Source: Silene conica | Taxonomy: Eukaryota; Streptophyta; Magnoliopsida; Caryophyllales; Caryophyllaceae | Assembly: GCA_029255685.2 (NCBI GenBank) | Contig: CM055313.2 | Span: 48,812,079-48,876,078, forward strand | Direction of reading: 5' to 3' | DNA length: 64,000 nucleotides | In this document: positions 22,519 to 35,892 of the stretch, piece by piece | Position numbering within the stretch: the first letter of the stretch is position 1 | Layout of the letters: each line of letters starts with the position of its first letter | Notes under the pieces: generated by a model | What the model saw: the letters and a program-made list of their open reading frames with translations, nothing else | Told to the model about the DNA's origin: nothing | Databases searched by the model: none | Program-made: the position numbers and the translations under genes

Positions 22519-25500
22519 TCTCAACTAATGTATTATGATATAAGTTGTGATGTGAATGTTCTTCTTACTTGAATTAGGGCATGAAAGCAAAGATAAGGGA
22601 AAGGAAAAACAAGCATGATGGATCAATGGGAACTAAGAGTAGCTCCGTTCAGGATGATCAAGGAGCTTTGTTTTTCACTTATTTTGCTTAGATTTGAAGT
22701 ATTGTAAGAACAATTAAAACCCGTGTTTGATTTCCTTGTTGGACGAGGAAAGGATAATCCCTGAACAATTTGTTGTATTTTGGATAATGTAGTGACTTGG
22801 TTTTCAACCCAAGTCACTATTGATTTTATAATTATGTTCTCAATTAGTTTAAACACTTGCAAATCTTAAACATAAAATAGAACTGATTGTTACATTTCAA
22901 TGTATGACCATTGAAACGGAATAGGTATAGGATACTTAATTCAAAACAAATCAAAATCAAATTAAGTTTAGCACTCAATTAAGAGGAAAAGTTATCAACC
23001 ATCCTAAACTATCTAAGCTTTAATCGAATATTTTTCTGTAATAAATCATAAGGATGCACAAACCAACATCAAAGTCATTGCTTGTGGCCTTAGTGGCTAT
23101 ATTTGATAATGAAATGATATTATTATTACAAAGATAGAGTGGGAGAAATTTAAAAAAAAACACAAATAGCATATGATTTTGATTAGCACAATGGATATGA
23201 TCTATTCTTGAATAGTAGGATTTATTGTGTTTTGGTTGTGTAAGAGATTTAGAAGGTAGATTAAGTTGTGGATGGGATCTACGATTTGAAAAATCTATGC
23301 GTTATGATTATGAAGGTAGATTAAGTTATGGATGAGATCTACGATCTGGTAAAAATCTACGCTTTATGATCCCAACGGCCCCGGCCCGGGAGGATACTTT
23401 AATAATAAGTTCTTAAAGTTTGTAATAAGGAAATATTCTATACATGGATAAGATCCATGATAGAGTCCTCGTACAGTATAAGATAAGATAAATGTGGGGA
23501 ACTGGAAGGTCCCACACACAAAATTATATACCATAAGAAAAAACTCTTATAGAAACTACGGGAGGACACTCGAAGAAAATTATTCAAAAGATTTTGCAAA
23601 GGCTCAAGAAAGGGTTCTTGGATTTAGATGGTGATCTAAATGTGCCAATGCAAATTCTAAGACCATGAAATTTATAAGATATACATGCTAATAAATGAGA
23701 TTTATTGAGAGAAGCATAGGTTGACATGTGGATGTCTGCAGTCTGCAAAGTTAGGGTAACTTTGTTTAAAGTAGTGAAATAATTCATTGAGAATGAATTC
23801 AGTAAACTCAATAACCGCTTTTTGAAAGAGTATTTGAAAAGGATGTGACTATTAGCACATATGGTTTAGTCCCAACCATTTCAATTCATTAAATGTTAAG
23901 GAACATTGAATTGAGTGGGAGCTTTATGATTTACGGTTAAATATAAAGTTCAGTGAGAGTTCTCGCTCCAGGATTTCAAACTATTGAGTCATGGGAATGA
24001 CTTCGGAATTTTCAAAATTAGGCAAGAACAAGAGTTTAGTGGGAGTAAACGTTATCTAAAACAACTCATTGCTCATTTGGAATGAAGCATTGATACTTAT
24101 GAAAAGTATACGAGTTTTTAATTCTAGATGACATATTGATATGAATTAAATCTAATTGAACATGGGATGTTTGGTTGAGATTGTAAAAGACATCTTGTTG
24201 TTAGTATTAAGGTTGTTCATAGAGATGAAGATAGAATAACCATGATGAGATCATGGAAATTTATCGAACCTTAAAGCACTATATTTTGCACGGTTAAATT
24301 CACTAATGTTTCCGCCATTAGTATAATCGTGTAAAACTGGATGCATGCCGGTTGCAGGATAACCTGTTAAAGCAGGTGTAAAATCAATGATTAAACCTTA
24401 ATGAATTGTCAAAGTATTCTCCAATTGAGATGATAGACAAATTCAAGATTTTGGAAGTTAACTTAGTCATATGGTAAAAGGTTTACAACGACTCAAATTC
24501 CAAGATACCAAGCAAAGATTCATGATAATCTTTGGCTTACATTCATTGACTATGCATCTCAATGACTTGTATTTTAACTACATGGTCATCACAAGATTCT
24601 AAAAAATGTAAAAGTTCACAAATTATGTAATAGCATTGTTGTAGCTGGAAGTTATACAATGCGCATAATATTTGTTAGTCATGAGATGATCTATCTCTTT
24701 CAGATGAAAGAGCATGTATGGATATGATCCGCAGAGTGAACGCTCGCACGTGGTAAACCTTGTTTACCCGAGATGAAGATAATTACAATTATAGAGAAAG
24801 TGAACGAGAGGCACTAAAGCTGATTGTAAACTAAAAGGTGTTCAAAGGCTGACCACTTGGATGGTGTAATCCACTAATCGTTAGAGTTATTTATAACTCA
24901 CGAAAGGTCAAGTAAAATTCAAATGGGATGGTAAGACCATATTGAACCCCATTAAAGTGAACTGAATTATCATGACCTCGCCCCTAGTTGCTTAAGTGAG
25001 GTGACATCTCAATGCAACCAGATGTGTGATGCGATTGATGGCGAGTTCAATTGTCATAGAGTCATACAGGATGACTAATCGATCACCTAGGCATAGACAT
25101 ATTAAGATACATTTGTCGGGCTAATGACCGCTGATAGAGCTCTGGCATACTCTTATTAAAAGACTGCCTGGTCGTGGCGGGAGCATCTATCGTGTTTCAC
25201 ATGAGTCAGTTCTTGGACTAATGACTGTTCTCTGAGGTGGCATAGTTTTCAGATTAACTTTGATTTATGTCCTAACACCTTCGTAACCGGGGTTTATAAG
25301 GACATATTTTGGGTTATGATGAGCTATGGTCAGCCGGAAGGAATAAGTCGATTAGGAATTGTCCACCCCTTGTCAGGGTTGAGAAATATCTCTAGGTCAC
25401 TTGGGGAGAATAATAACTAGAAATACGTGGCCACGCTCGGAATGTATCTACGGTAGATAATTCCGGTCAATAGTTATAACTCCAGATCGAGATAAACCAC

Positions 25501-25614
25501 TCTAGATTTAAATCAATTGCAGGCACGACCTGAGAGGACGCCATGCATTGAGTAGGAGATAATAATAGGGCAAGAGAATTGGTAACACACACTTCTCTCG
25601 GACAAGTGGGAGAT
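22519..25614 (+). other. copia-4 non-coding region in place of pol
   Basis: About 3.1 kb without any long ORF or recognisable pol motif on the plus strand; aligns with copia-3. It contains a near repeat (GGATGRGATCTACGATY near 23270 and 23332). The purine tract ending AAGTGGGAGAT (to 25614) primes plus-strand synthesis. The small minus-strand ORFs have no supporting features. Confidence 0.75.
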
Positions 25615-25725
25615 TGTTAGAGGAAGTGTCCTCGACAATAGTATGTTGACATTATTAAAACTCATCTGAATGAAACACAACTGGGAGTGTTACTCTTTTA
25701 AAGTCGATTGATCAACATTTACCGA
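25615..25725 (+). repeat. copia-4 3' LTR, first 111 bp
   Basis: TGTTAGAGG... after the purine tract, interrupted at 25726 by the CACTA element. The last three bases, CGA, are the CACTA target duplication. Confidence 0.95.
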
Positions 25726-25790
25726 CACTACTACAACTCCCTTACGTTCTCGACACTTTTTGATCGACGCTTCGAAAAGCGTCGACCTGT
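25726..25790. repeat. CACTA 5' terminal inverted repeat and subterminal palindrome
   Basis: CACTACTACAAC terminus, then the palindrome-like CGACGCTTCGAAAAGCGTCG at about 25754-25773. The same motif is repeated many times at the 3' end. In En/Spm such subterminal repeats bind the TNPA-type protein. Confidence 0.85.
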
Positions 25791-27847
25791 TTTCCCCCAA
25801 ATACCATTTTAATAATAAAAAAAATATTATTTTGCTTAAAATTTCGCTAACCGCCTTCTAAAATTTTTCACCCAAAAATTATTTCACCAATTCTCGCGCC
25901 TAGCTGCTCTTCTACGCTACTGTTCCATTGCCTTGTTCCTCAATTCCAAACCCACGATCCAGCATCGCCTTCATCTTCCCCAAATTAATTCCCTTTTCCC
26001 AATTTCTTCATTCACTTTCTTCAATTCCTCGATTATATCTGCTTCTCAACTCAGTTTTCCTCAAAAAATCTCAATTAATTAATAATTGAAAACCTAATTC
26101 ATATACTGTGTTCATATTTCTTAATTATTACTCGCCCAGGCCAGTGAACGAATCGCGCTCATCATTAATCACCATCGTCAAGGTAAGTAATTAATCAAAA
26201 CTTTATGAACGCTTTTATTTAATTATCATCGCCATCTTTCTCAATAAGTTATGTTTGAATAATTTTCATTAGTCTCGTTTGTTGTATCGCACTTTCGTTG
26301 TGTTGTTTGGTATTGGTTTGAGTTTCTGAATTAATTTTGGTGTTTTAAGTTTGTTGGTAATGTATAATTCTGCTAAATAGGTCCTTTGTTTTGGATGTTT
26401 AAGGCTACTGATAATTGTTTTTTTGTTTCGTTGTATTGTTTGGTATTGTTTTGAGTTTCTGAATTAATTTTGGTGGTTTAAGTTTGTTGGTAATGTATAA
26501 TTCTGCTAAGTTTGTACAACCTACAAATAATTGGAGTTCGATTCATTGTTGTTGATAGCACTCGTGTTCGTTGTTGTGTGTGTGAAACCTTTGGACTCGT
26601 TTGAATTGACAATGTGATTTTGGACTGTTGGAACTTGTGTAATTTGTCACAATTTTAATGCATGAAATTTAAGGCTTCTGCTTTGCTTTCCTCATCAGTA
26701 CCTTTTCATGGTTTGCTCAAACTCTTAAAACATTGCAATGGAAAGATGTCAATGTTAGGTGTTCAAGTCTTTATCTTTTAGTTGGATTAATTTGACATTC
26801 TCTTCACGAGAGAGATTGGAGCCGCTGAGATATGAGCTTAGACAAGTACTTGGGCTACAGTACATGTCTTCTCTTACTCTTAGATGTGAAATAACACCTT
26901 GTGCACATACAATCTAGTTGGACACATGTTTTTTTTGGCTACTGGGATTATAATCTTTTATAGTTATCAGGTTCTTTTTTAGTAAATATAGTGAAGTTCC
27001 AGTTCTTTTAACTCATGAAGGAGATGTCTTTCAACTGATGAATCTCTTGTTTGTCGATATGCGTATCAGTTGGGATTAGAGGGAAATGTTGATAGAATAA
27101 TAGTGGATTCTTTTCTGTCAATTCTAGTTTATGACAAATATATTAGCATTCTAAATATAGAATAGGTTCATATTACTGTCCTTCAAAAACATGTCCAGGC
27201 CTGGCATGAATTTTCACTTGTCTGTTGTATATGGGATTAATAACGTAGCGAGAAGGAATGTTCTCTGGAAATTCTATGGTCCATGGGTTCCTCTGTGAAA
27301 TACCCTCATGAGAATACCAACACTCATCCACCTATATCTTGTGAGATGGACTTTAACTCTTGTCTGTTTATCTAAGTGAATGGATCTGGTCATGACTTCA
27401 GTTGGTTTAATAAGCAGCAACATGACTGTGTATGATATTTACATGTTGAGCCATATTTGCAAGTTCCAGTCTTCAAAAAATGATGTACTAATAAAGATTT
27501 AATTCTATCAAGTTGTAAGCAAACAAAAAAAGGTCAGTAAGAAGAAAAATAAAGTATATAATAGTCCATACCCCACAGTCAGGTTGTCCATCTCTTGGAG
27601 GTCAGTCAGGTTGTCCATCTCTTGGAGGTAGCTCAATTTTATTACTATCATCACTTTGCAAAAAAACACATGATTCATAAACAGAAGATGCAGTGTACTG
27701 TGTGTTGCTTAATTTTATAGTGTCCAACTAGATATTGCTATGATGAAATTTCTACTATTATATTTACTCTACAATGTTCTGATTATATGATTTATATGAT
27801 TTAATGTGCTGTGATTTTTGATTATTTAATCTTTATGATGCGTAGTT
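25791..27847 (+). other. CACTA 5' untranslated exon and long leader intron
   Basis: A plausible donor, CAAG/GTAAGT, lies at 26182/26183 and an acceptor, GCGTAG, ends at 27845, three bases before the transposase ATG; a 1.66-kb leader intron is inferred. The intron holds a direct duplication of about 75 bp (about 26303-26380 and 26430-26508) and a 24-bp tandem repeat at about 27580-27630. No coding sequence is seen. Confidence 0.55.
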
Positions 27848-30800
27848 ATGGATACTAGCTGGATTACCTTGCCAAATGACCGTTCGGATTACATTAATGG
27901 ATGTAGGAAGTTTATTGAGTTAGCTAAGGAAAATCTTGTAGAAGGGAAAACAAAATGCCCATGTAAAAGTTGTAAGTTACGTTATTACTTTACTTTGGCT
28001 GAAATAGAGGGGCACATTCTATTCAAAGGGTTTTACCAGAAGTATACGGATTGGTTTTGGCATGGTAAAAGAGATGTTCTTGATCACTTGCGTGGAGAAA
28101 GTAGGGAAGAACCCTTGACAAGTCGTGATGATATGAATGGTTTACTTAATGCGGTTTACGGGACTAACATTTATAACCGTTCTAAAGATCTTGATGATGA
28201 TAATGATAATATTTTTGCTGGCTCGGTAGAAAAAGAAAATGAAACTGAATATGATGACATGTCTATAGGTTTTAGTTCTTCTGGTGAGTCTGAAAATGAG
28301 TTTGAGCAAGCAAATGATGCTAGGGCTGATGACTATTCTAACAACCCCCATAAACTCAACAGTAAAGAAGAGAGTAACTATAAAAAATTGTTTGAAGCTG
28401 CAAACGAGGAGCTTTACGAAGGCTGTCAATCTTTCTCAAAGCTCTCATTCCTTTTACACTTGTACCATATTAAATGTATGTTTCATTGGTCTAATGAGTC
28501 ATTTGACAAGTTACTTGAACTTCTACTTCAAGCATTTCCGCAAGTAAGAGAGTTCCCATCAACCTTTTATGAGGGTAAGAAGATAATAAATGATATAGGA
28601 CTTGGATATGAAAAGATTCACGCTTGCCCATTCAATTGCATGCTATTTTGGGGGGATAACATTGACAAAGAGGAGTGTGATTCTTGTCACACATCAAGAT
28701 GGAAAAAAGTCGTAGGTGAAAAAGGTAAAGATCGAGTTAAGAAGGGTGAAGGAGCCAAAGTTATGAGGTATTTCCCCCTCATTCCTAGATTAAAGAGAGT
28801 CTACGCGTCCTCTAAAACAGCGGGAGATATGAGATGGCATCATAATGAACGTGTAAAAGATGGAAAACTTAGACATCCTGCAGACGCGTTAGCGTGGGAA
28901 CAATTTGATTCTCGGTATCCTTTATTTGCCTCTGATCCTCGAAGTGTTAGGTTAGCCTTAGCTACTGACGGGTTTAACCCATATCGTTTGATGAATACCA
29001 CTTATAGCACATGGCCAGTTATTTTGATTCCTTATAACTTGCCACCATGGTTGTGCATGAAACCCTCTTCATTTATTTTGTCTTGTATTATTCCTGGAAA
29101 ATCCAGTCCAGGAATTGACATTGACGTGTTTCTACAACCTTTAATTTCTGAGTTGAAGTTGTTATGGAGTGGTGTCAACGCATTTGACGCCTTTGAGGGT
29201 GAAAAATTCGAACTCCGGGCAGCATTACATAGTACTATTAACGATTTCCCGGCATATGCTATGTTATCTGGATGGAGCACGTCTGGTTATGATGCTTGTC
29301 CACGATGTACCCATTCAACTAATTCCGGTAGATTTGGTGGTAAAATTTGCTATGTGGGACATAGGAATTGGTTGGATCCAGGTCATCAGTATCGTTCTCA
29401 AGCCAACCTATTTGATGGAACGATAGCATGTGGTTGCGCTCCAAAATCAATCAGTGGTTCTGATGTCTTAAGACAACAAGAGAAGATTGAATATATGTAT
29501 GGGAAGACTACAAAACGATCAAAAAGACCCAAAAGAGCAAGGGAAGTTGGTGTCTCGACTAACCTGGTTAATGATAACAACGGTGAAGATAATAATCATA
29601 ATTTGTGGAATAAGAAGAGTATATTTTTTGAGTTGCCGTATTGGGAACACAACCCATTAAGACATAATTTAGATGTGATGCACATTGAAAAAAATGTGTG
29701 TGACAATATATTGGGTACACTTTTAGATATGGATAAAAGTAGAGATGATGTGAATGCGAGAAAAGGTCTAAAGATGCTTGGCATAAAGGAACATCTTTGG
29801 CTTCAAGATAGACCTAATCGAGAACCTTACATGCCTCCAGCATCATACACCATGTCTAACGAGGAGAAAGAGCGATTTCTGAAAGTCTTGCAAAAGATTA
29901 GAGCTCCCGATGGATATGGCTCAAATATCTCTAGATGTGTGAATATGAAACAGAGGAAACTCATTAATCTAAAGAGTCACGACAATCATGTTTTAATGCA
30001 AGACATACTTCCTGTGGCATTGAGGGCATCCAAGGCTACTAAAGTTATTGACTTTCTTGGGGAATTATCTTACTTTTTCAAGTCTCTTTGTTCGCATACG
30101 CTTGAACATGATGAGTTAAATGCCCTTCAGTCGAAAATTGTCCTAATACTATGTCGTATGGAAATAGAGTTTATGCCTACCTTTTTCACAATTATGGTTC
30201 ACTTATTGATTCACTTAGTAGAGGAGGCAAAACTGGGTGGACCTGTCCAATATAGATGGATGTATCCTATAGAAAGGTAAATATCACAAACTATTTAAGT
30301 GATATATAATTTGTTTTTCTTTTCTGTAAACTGATTTTATGAAGTCTCTAATGGTATTTGGCTCACCTAAAGTCATACGTACGTAATAAAGCTCAGCCAG
30401 AGGGATCAATTGCTGAAGGCTACGTACTTGAGGAGACAATCACATTTTGTTCAAGGTATTTAGAAGGTATTGAGACTATCTTTAATAGACCAAAGAGGAA
30501 CAATGATGGTAGTGAAGACAAGAGTGATTATTTGTATCGCACTGGTGGTCGAGTTGTTGGTATGATGGAAAACGTACGTCTGGATGATAGAAGTTTAAAA
30601 CAAGCTCATCGCTATGTTTTGCTTAATTCTGATGAGATGGAAGTGCTTCTTGCGTAAGTATTAACAACTGTCAAATTTTAATAATTATCAGCCACCCTTA
30701 ATAAATTCAGTATTGATTGGTTTTCCCCAAACCTTTGAAGTGAGTTTCTTAATTACAAGCGGCAGAATATGCTCAGCGTTACGCAAAGTAATGAAAACGA

Positions 30801-31408
30801 GTGGATCATCAAAGAATTTGCAGATTGGTTGCTAGCACAGGTCCACCCATCCCTTGTTTAAGTCTTAGAAACTTGGCTTGTCAGTTTAATATGATTCATA
30901 TTGATACAATATTCTTTTGTCATAGGTGCACAATCTAGATACAAGTACCCCAAAAGGACAACTTAGGAAAGCTTTGGCAGGTGGTTTAAATAATCATGGT
31001 AGAAGGATGACGGGATTTATGATCAATGGATATAAATTCCAAACAGTTGATCGTGAGGAAAAGCGAAGAACTCAAAATTCTGGAGTTATGGTTGAAGCTG
31101 ATGGTCAAGCCTATTATGGAAAACTAAAGGATATTTATGAGTTGGATTATTTTGGCCAATGTAAAGTTGTAATGTTCAATTGTGCTTGGGTTGACATACA
31201 CAGAGGTGTTAAGAAGTTTGAAGATGGGAGTGTGTGTGTCAACTTTTCTAAGTTAATGCACACTGGTCGAAATTTAGCCGATGATCCTTTGGTTTTCTCA
31301 TGTCAAGCAAAACAAGTTTTTTATGTCGAAGATGAGATGCAAAAAGGATGGTCTTATGTAATTAGTACAAAACCTAGGGATCTTATTGACACTGGCGAGA
31401 TTCTGTAG
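27848..31408 (+). pseudogene. CACTA transposase (tnp2 family), TNPD-like, possibly splice-defective
   Basis: Exon 1 (27848-30276) gives 810 codons of open frame up to its donor. The N-terminal transposase-associated zinc region has CPCKSCK (residues 37-43) and FYQKYTDWFWHG. The tnp2 domain has GYEKIHACPFNCMLFW, MRWHHNERV (about 327), ATDGFNPY (about 371), GIDIDVFLQPL (about 422) and HNLDVMHIEKNVCDN (about 604), in which I expect the catalytic acids to lie. DUF4218-like sequence spans the intron (VQYRWMYPIER, then LAHLKSYVRNKAQPEGS). Exon 2 starts near 30354 and ends at 30653, exon 3 is 30741-30840, exon 4 30926-31408 (DUF4216-like, YYGKLKDIYELDYFGQCK). The other junctions keep frame, but the exon 2 acceptor position reads TG where AG is expected. 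Role: cut-and-paste transposition in the nucleus. Confidence 0.85.
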
Positions 31409-31596
31409 AATACTCAGTTTTTTGTATACTTGCATACTTTTGAGTTTTAATATATGATAATTTGGTTATAGTTGTGCAAATGTTGTGACTTGTGAACATC
31501 TCTTTCCCTTTAATTACCATATTATTATATGTTATTTCCCTTTACTGTTCTATATATATGACTGATGGCTGTAATGTTTATTTTAGGATTTCAAGG

Positions 31597-34500
31597 ATGA
31601 GTTATAGAAGCAAAAGGACCATGGCTCAAATGGCAGAAGCTGATGCCACTGCCACTGCTGTTGATGTGCCGCCTGTGACTCTTACATCAGTGTCGAGATC
31701 AGGTGCTACAGAGGAGAAATGGGGGCCATTTTCTCCTAAAAAAAACAAAGTATCTGCTGTATCAGGTAATGTTAATGCCATTAATGCCACTGCCATTACT
31801 GATGTACCACGAGTGACAATTTTATTATCTTCGGCCACGCGATTAGGTGTTACAGATGAGAGATGGGGGCCATTTTGTCCTAAAAAAACAAATGTATCTG
31901 CTGATGTGATAGGTAATGGTGATGCCACTGCCACTGCTGTTGATGTGCCGCCTGTGACTCTTACATCAGTATCGAGATCAGGTGCTACAGAGGAGAAATG
32001 GGGGCCATTTTGTCCTAAAAAAAACAAAGTATCTGCTGTATCAGGTAATGTTAATGCCATTAATGCCACTGCCATTACTGATGTACCACCAGTGACAATT
32101 TTATTATCTTCGGCCACGCGATTAGGTGTTACAGATGAGAGATGGGGGCCATTTTGTCCTAAAAAAACCAATGTATCTGCTGATGTGATAGGTAATGGTG
32201 ATGCCACTAATGCCACTGATGTGCCACTTGTGACAAAATCATTATGTGCGGCTATGCGATCAGGTGCTACAAAGGCTGCCTTTTCAAAGACCCAAATCAG
32301 TCCACAGACCTTTGAAAAGCCTCCAAATTGCTCAAGTTCAAGAAATCAAAAACACGAACTTGCTGCTAGGAAAGACCCTACTTTCAAAGACCCGTCTTTT
32401 ACTATAAACACCCTACTTTCAAATACCTGTGCCACCACAAATTCTCATGAGCTTTCTGCTAGAAAAGCCCTTCAACTTTCTGTCAAACAAGTTCATGCAT
32501 CTCAAAAGACCAGAGAACAAGTAGAATCAGCACCTGGTTCTGTTCACCAAAAAATTACTTCAAAACTTGACCGATCCTTTACTACAAGACCAGTGGCTTC
32601 AAAGACCCATTCCATCACAAATTCCCATGAAGCTCAAAAGACCGGGGAACAAGCGCAGGTAGGGGTTAAACAACCTGTTAAATCTAGCCTTTCTTTTACT
32701 TCAAACCCCCTATTTTCAAATACCCGTGCCACACCAAATTTGCATGAACCTGCGAATAAAAATGGCCCAGAACCGTCTGATGTCTTGTGGAAAAATTCTC
32801 CTAGTAGTAACTCGGGAACTAACACATCCCGAGTGTTCACTCTGAAGTCTACTAGTAGTGTAGAGCCTGCATTTTCACTTTTTCAACCGACTAGTCGTCC
32901 AGCGCGCTCTGACATTATTGGTACAACCAAGAATAATGGGTCTAATGCTATTGACAAGTCATTGGTGGAGCCTCGAGAAGAAGTTTTGAACCAGCAAGAT
33001 GCTAATCAAACTAGTTTAAAAACTTTCAAATCGAGACGTCGAAGCGTGGTACATGATTGGCCTGATAACGTTGAATTTGACGAAAGTGAGGAGGTTGTAG
33101 TTATGGGTAAGTTCTTCATTATATTTGATACATTTTATGACCGTACAAAAAGTAAAGCTAATGAAATTACTAACGTTTAAGACCCCGAATACCCTTAAAA
33201 AGTATCCTTAGACCACAATTAACATGAACTATGAAATTACTAACAAATTCTTATGTTTAAAGAATTCAGTAGCAGCTTTTTTTTATACAGGTGATAAACT
33301 AGTGCTTTTTTATAAATTGCTTTGTTATTTCATGTGTGTTTTGACAGATGGAGAAGGAAATATATCAAAAGTCAGTGATTCAATTCAGCCGCATGATGTA
33401 TGGTATGCAAAAAATGCGAGGTATTGTGTCACTTTTAATGAATTTCACCAGCCACTCAAAAAGGGAGGACACATCCTTGTTCGATTCATTGGTAATATGG
33501 CACGGAAGGAACCATTTTGTCCAATTAGAGATACAAATTGGCATCGTGTGCCCGAGAAGTATAAAGTTGATATAATTAAGTGTATTCGGGTATGTTGTTA
33601 ACCTCATAACTTGCTAACAAGGATTTTCACTGACCATGAGTATTATGCTAGTTTGATGAACTGATTATTTATGTAACTTTTCTTTTATCCTAGGAGCACT
33701 TTGTTCTTCCCGATGGTGATGGCTATGACAAAGGTATTCTGAAACGTGTAGGCAAGAGTGTAAGACAATATAGACATGACTTAAAGAAGGCTTTCTTTAA
33801 ACCCACGACAAAAACTAGAGAACAAATCTATCAATCTGTACCAGCAGGCATCCCTCGTGATAGTTGGATTCACTTAGTCGATTATTGGTATTCGTAGAAG
33901 GGAAAGGTATTTGCCGAAATATTAAATAGTTGCTTTCATTATCTTCATTATCGTTTGTTTAACAGTTATCCCCTAGAGTCTTACAGATCATATTGGTTTA
34001 AATTGGTTTCACTGTTAGCAGTTTATTGCTTTGTTGCATGCTTTATCGGTATATTTTATTCAATACAGAGATTTGCTGAATGCGGAAAAGAGGCACGTGC
34101 ATCACAAAATCATGCTCACACCACTGGGTCAACAAGCTATGCTAATATACGGGCAGAGTTTGTAAGTATTCTACCTTTTAAATTATATGACTATTTTCAG
34201 TTGCACAACAAGCCTCTGCCATAAATGCACAACAACGAAACAGCAGCTTCTGAGCATTCAAAAGCTACTGCTCGTCTACTTTCAGTTGCACAGTCCCAAT
34301 ACTAGGTCTGCACCAGCCCCAATACGCCGCACCAGCCCCTATACGCTGCATTGTTCATTGCCACAGAACCATGATACCAGTAACAGTGAAAAGGACATGC
34401 TACTCTTGTTCATGCCCTGCACTACTTGCTGATATGCAGTCCCACCCTCTGCAGACCTGCACAACAACCTAATCTGCCCGCGACTATCATCTGCTACTCT

Positions 34501-35892
34501 ACCCTTTACAACCAGCAATAGTGCAGCCCCCCACACACTACTGTCAGCCCCTGCACCTGTGCTACTGCATTACTGAACTTCAGTGCAGCACAGACCACCT
34601 AATGGAATGCTTACATTTAATTAGAATTACACACAATCTTGGGTAGAAGCTAAATACTTATGTGGTGATGACAGGAAGAAAAGAACAAAAGGGAACCAAC
34701 TGAATTGGAGGTTTTCAAGCAAACTCATAAGAGGAAAGATGGGTCATATGTGAAAGATACAAGAACAGAAGAATTTGTGGTACGCATATAAAAAAATTAA
34801 TGTACTCTAAATTTTCTTTTTTATTGACACATACTAATAAGCATTTTTTTTGGTGTAGTTGGATGCTGATACTTATATTCAATCTGAAATTGAGACTAAT
34901 CCTACCAAGCCAAAAGTGCAAATCCAAAATGAAGCTTTCAGTAAATTAATGTATGGGGAGGATGTCCCTAAACGGCCTTTAGGCTATGGTTTCGGTGTGA
35001 AAAGAAGCGATGTATTTGGAGTTCACAGTATCTTAAGGAAGGAGGCTTTTAAATCAGGAGATACTAATTCTTTGACACTCGAGAATATGGAAAAGACACA
35101 AAATTTAGAGAAGGTTGTTCACAGTTTGACAAAGGACAAAAAAGAGCTTGAAACGAAGTTGAATGAGACCAATATCATCTTGTATAAAATCTTGGAAGGT
35201 ATGAGCTCTGGAATGCCATCACCCGAGATAGCTCAACTTGCAAAATCGACCTTGAATTCACAGGTATTTTTATGATTATGCTCTCTTTAAATGTAATACT
35301 TGTACTTGCCTTGGATAAGCCTAGCATTAATAATTAATCCCATTTAGTATTGGTCTTTTCATCTTTGTCCCCCTGAGATGCATCCTTCACCGGTTTGTGA
35401 TATGATCATGTAACTTATATGCTAATCATATTCTATAAGTAGGCAAGGCGCTTCTCGTCTAGGTATAATGATCTTTTTCCTTCTGTGTTAAATAAAGAGC
35501 ATAGAAGTAGGATGCAATCACTAGCTGTATATGTTAATGCTCTATGTTTGTCATTTTCAAGTAGATTTCACTTTTCTTTCTTAAGCGTCTCCTCATTCTA
35601 ATGCCTGCTTTAACTCACCCATGAATCGTCGTGTCAACAATGAGAGGAACAGGGGCTTGTCCCTCTAAGAGCCTTTCGAACTGTGTGGTTAGCCTTTCTT
35701 GCTTGGCATTGAATTGGGCAGTAGTAAGGGTACTGCTTCCTGTCTTTAGTGAACCATATTTGATGATGCTTGATCATCTTTGCCATGGTAATGTACGGAT
35801 GTTGGTGAAGGAGTTTTCTTTGACTTAATAATATTTAATTTCTTTGCATGTAGATATTGAACTCGACAAATGGTCGTGGTGCATCGAGATGA
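31597..35892 (+). pseudogene. CACTA second gene, En/Spm (Transposase_24-like), one nonsense codon
   Basis: Seven exons inferred from GT-AG sites that keep frame: 31597-33106, 33348-33589, 33694-33906, 34069-34161, 34675-34779, 34859-35263, 35854-35892. Exon 1 encodes a low-complexity N-terminus with a 93-residue tandem repeat. Exons 2-5 match the plant En/Spm transposase family pattern (VGKSVRQYRHDLKKAFFK, PRDSWIHLVDYWYS, KEARASQNHAHTTGS, HKRKDGSYV). Exon 6 has a coiled-coil-like stretch (LEKVVHSLTKDKKELETKLN). A TAG at 33895-33897 interrupts exon 3, nine bases before its end; the surrounding frame is otherwise intact. It lies 190 bp after the transposase and likely acts with it, perhaps binding the subterminal repeats as TNPA does; that role is inferred. 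Confidence 0.8.
31642..32270 (+). repeat. 279-bp in-frame tandem repeat in CACTA exon
   Basis: Units start at 31642, 31921 and 32200 (the third partial). Each holds two related half-units of about 46 codons with the signature WGPF(S/C)PKK. The first two units are nearly identical, which points to recent duplication. Length is a multiple of three, so the frame is kept. Confidence 0.9.

Noticed and set aside
31626..32216. Minus-strand ORF of 196 codons
   Set aside because: Antisense of the in-frame tandem repeat in the CACTA second gene.
34187..34432. ORF in CACTA intron
   Set aside because: Lies between exons with good splice sites; low-complexity Cys/Thr/Pro sequence without family features.
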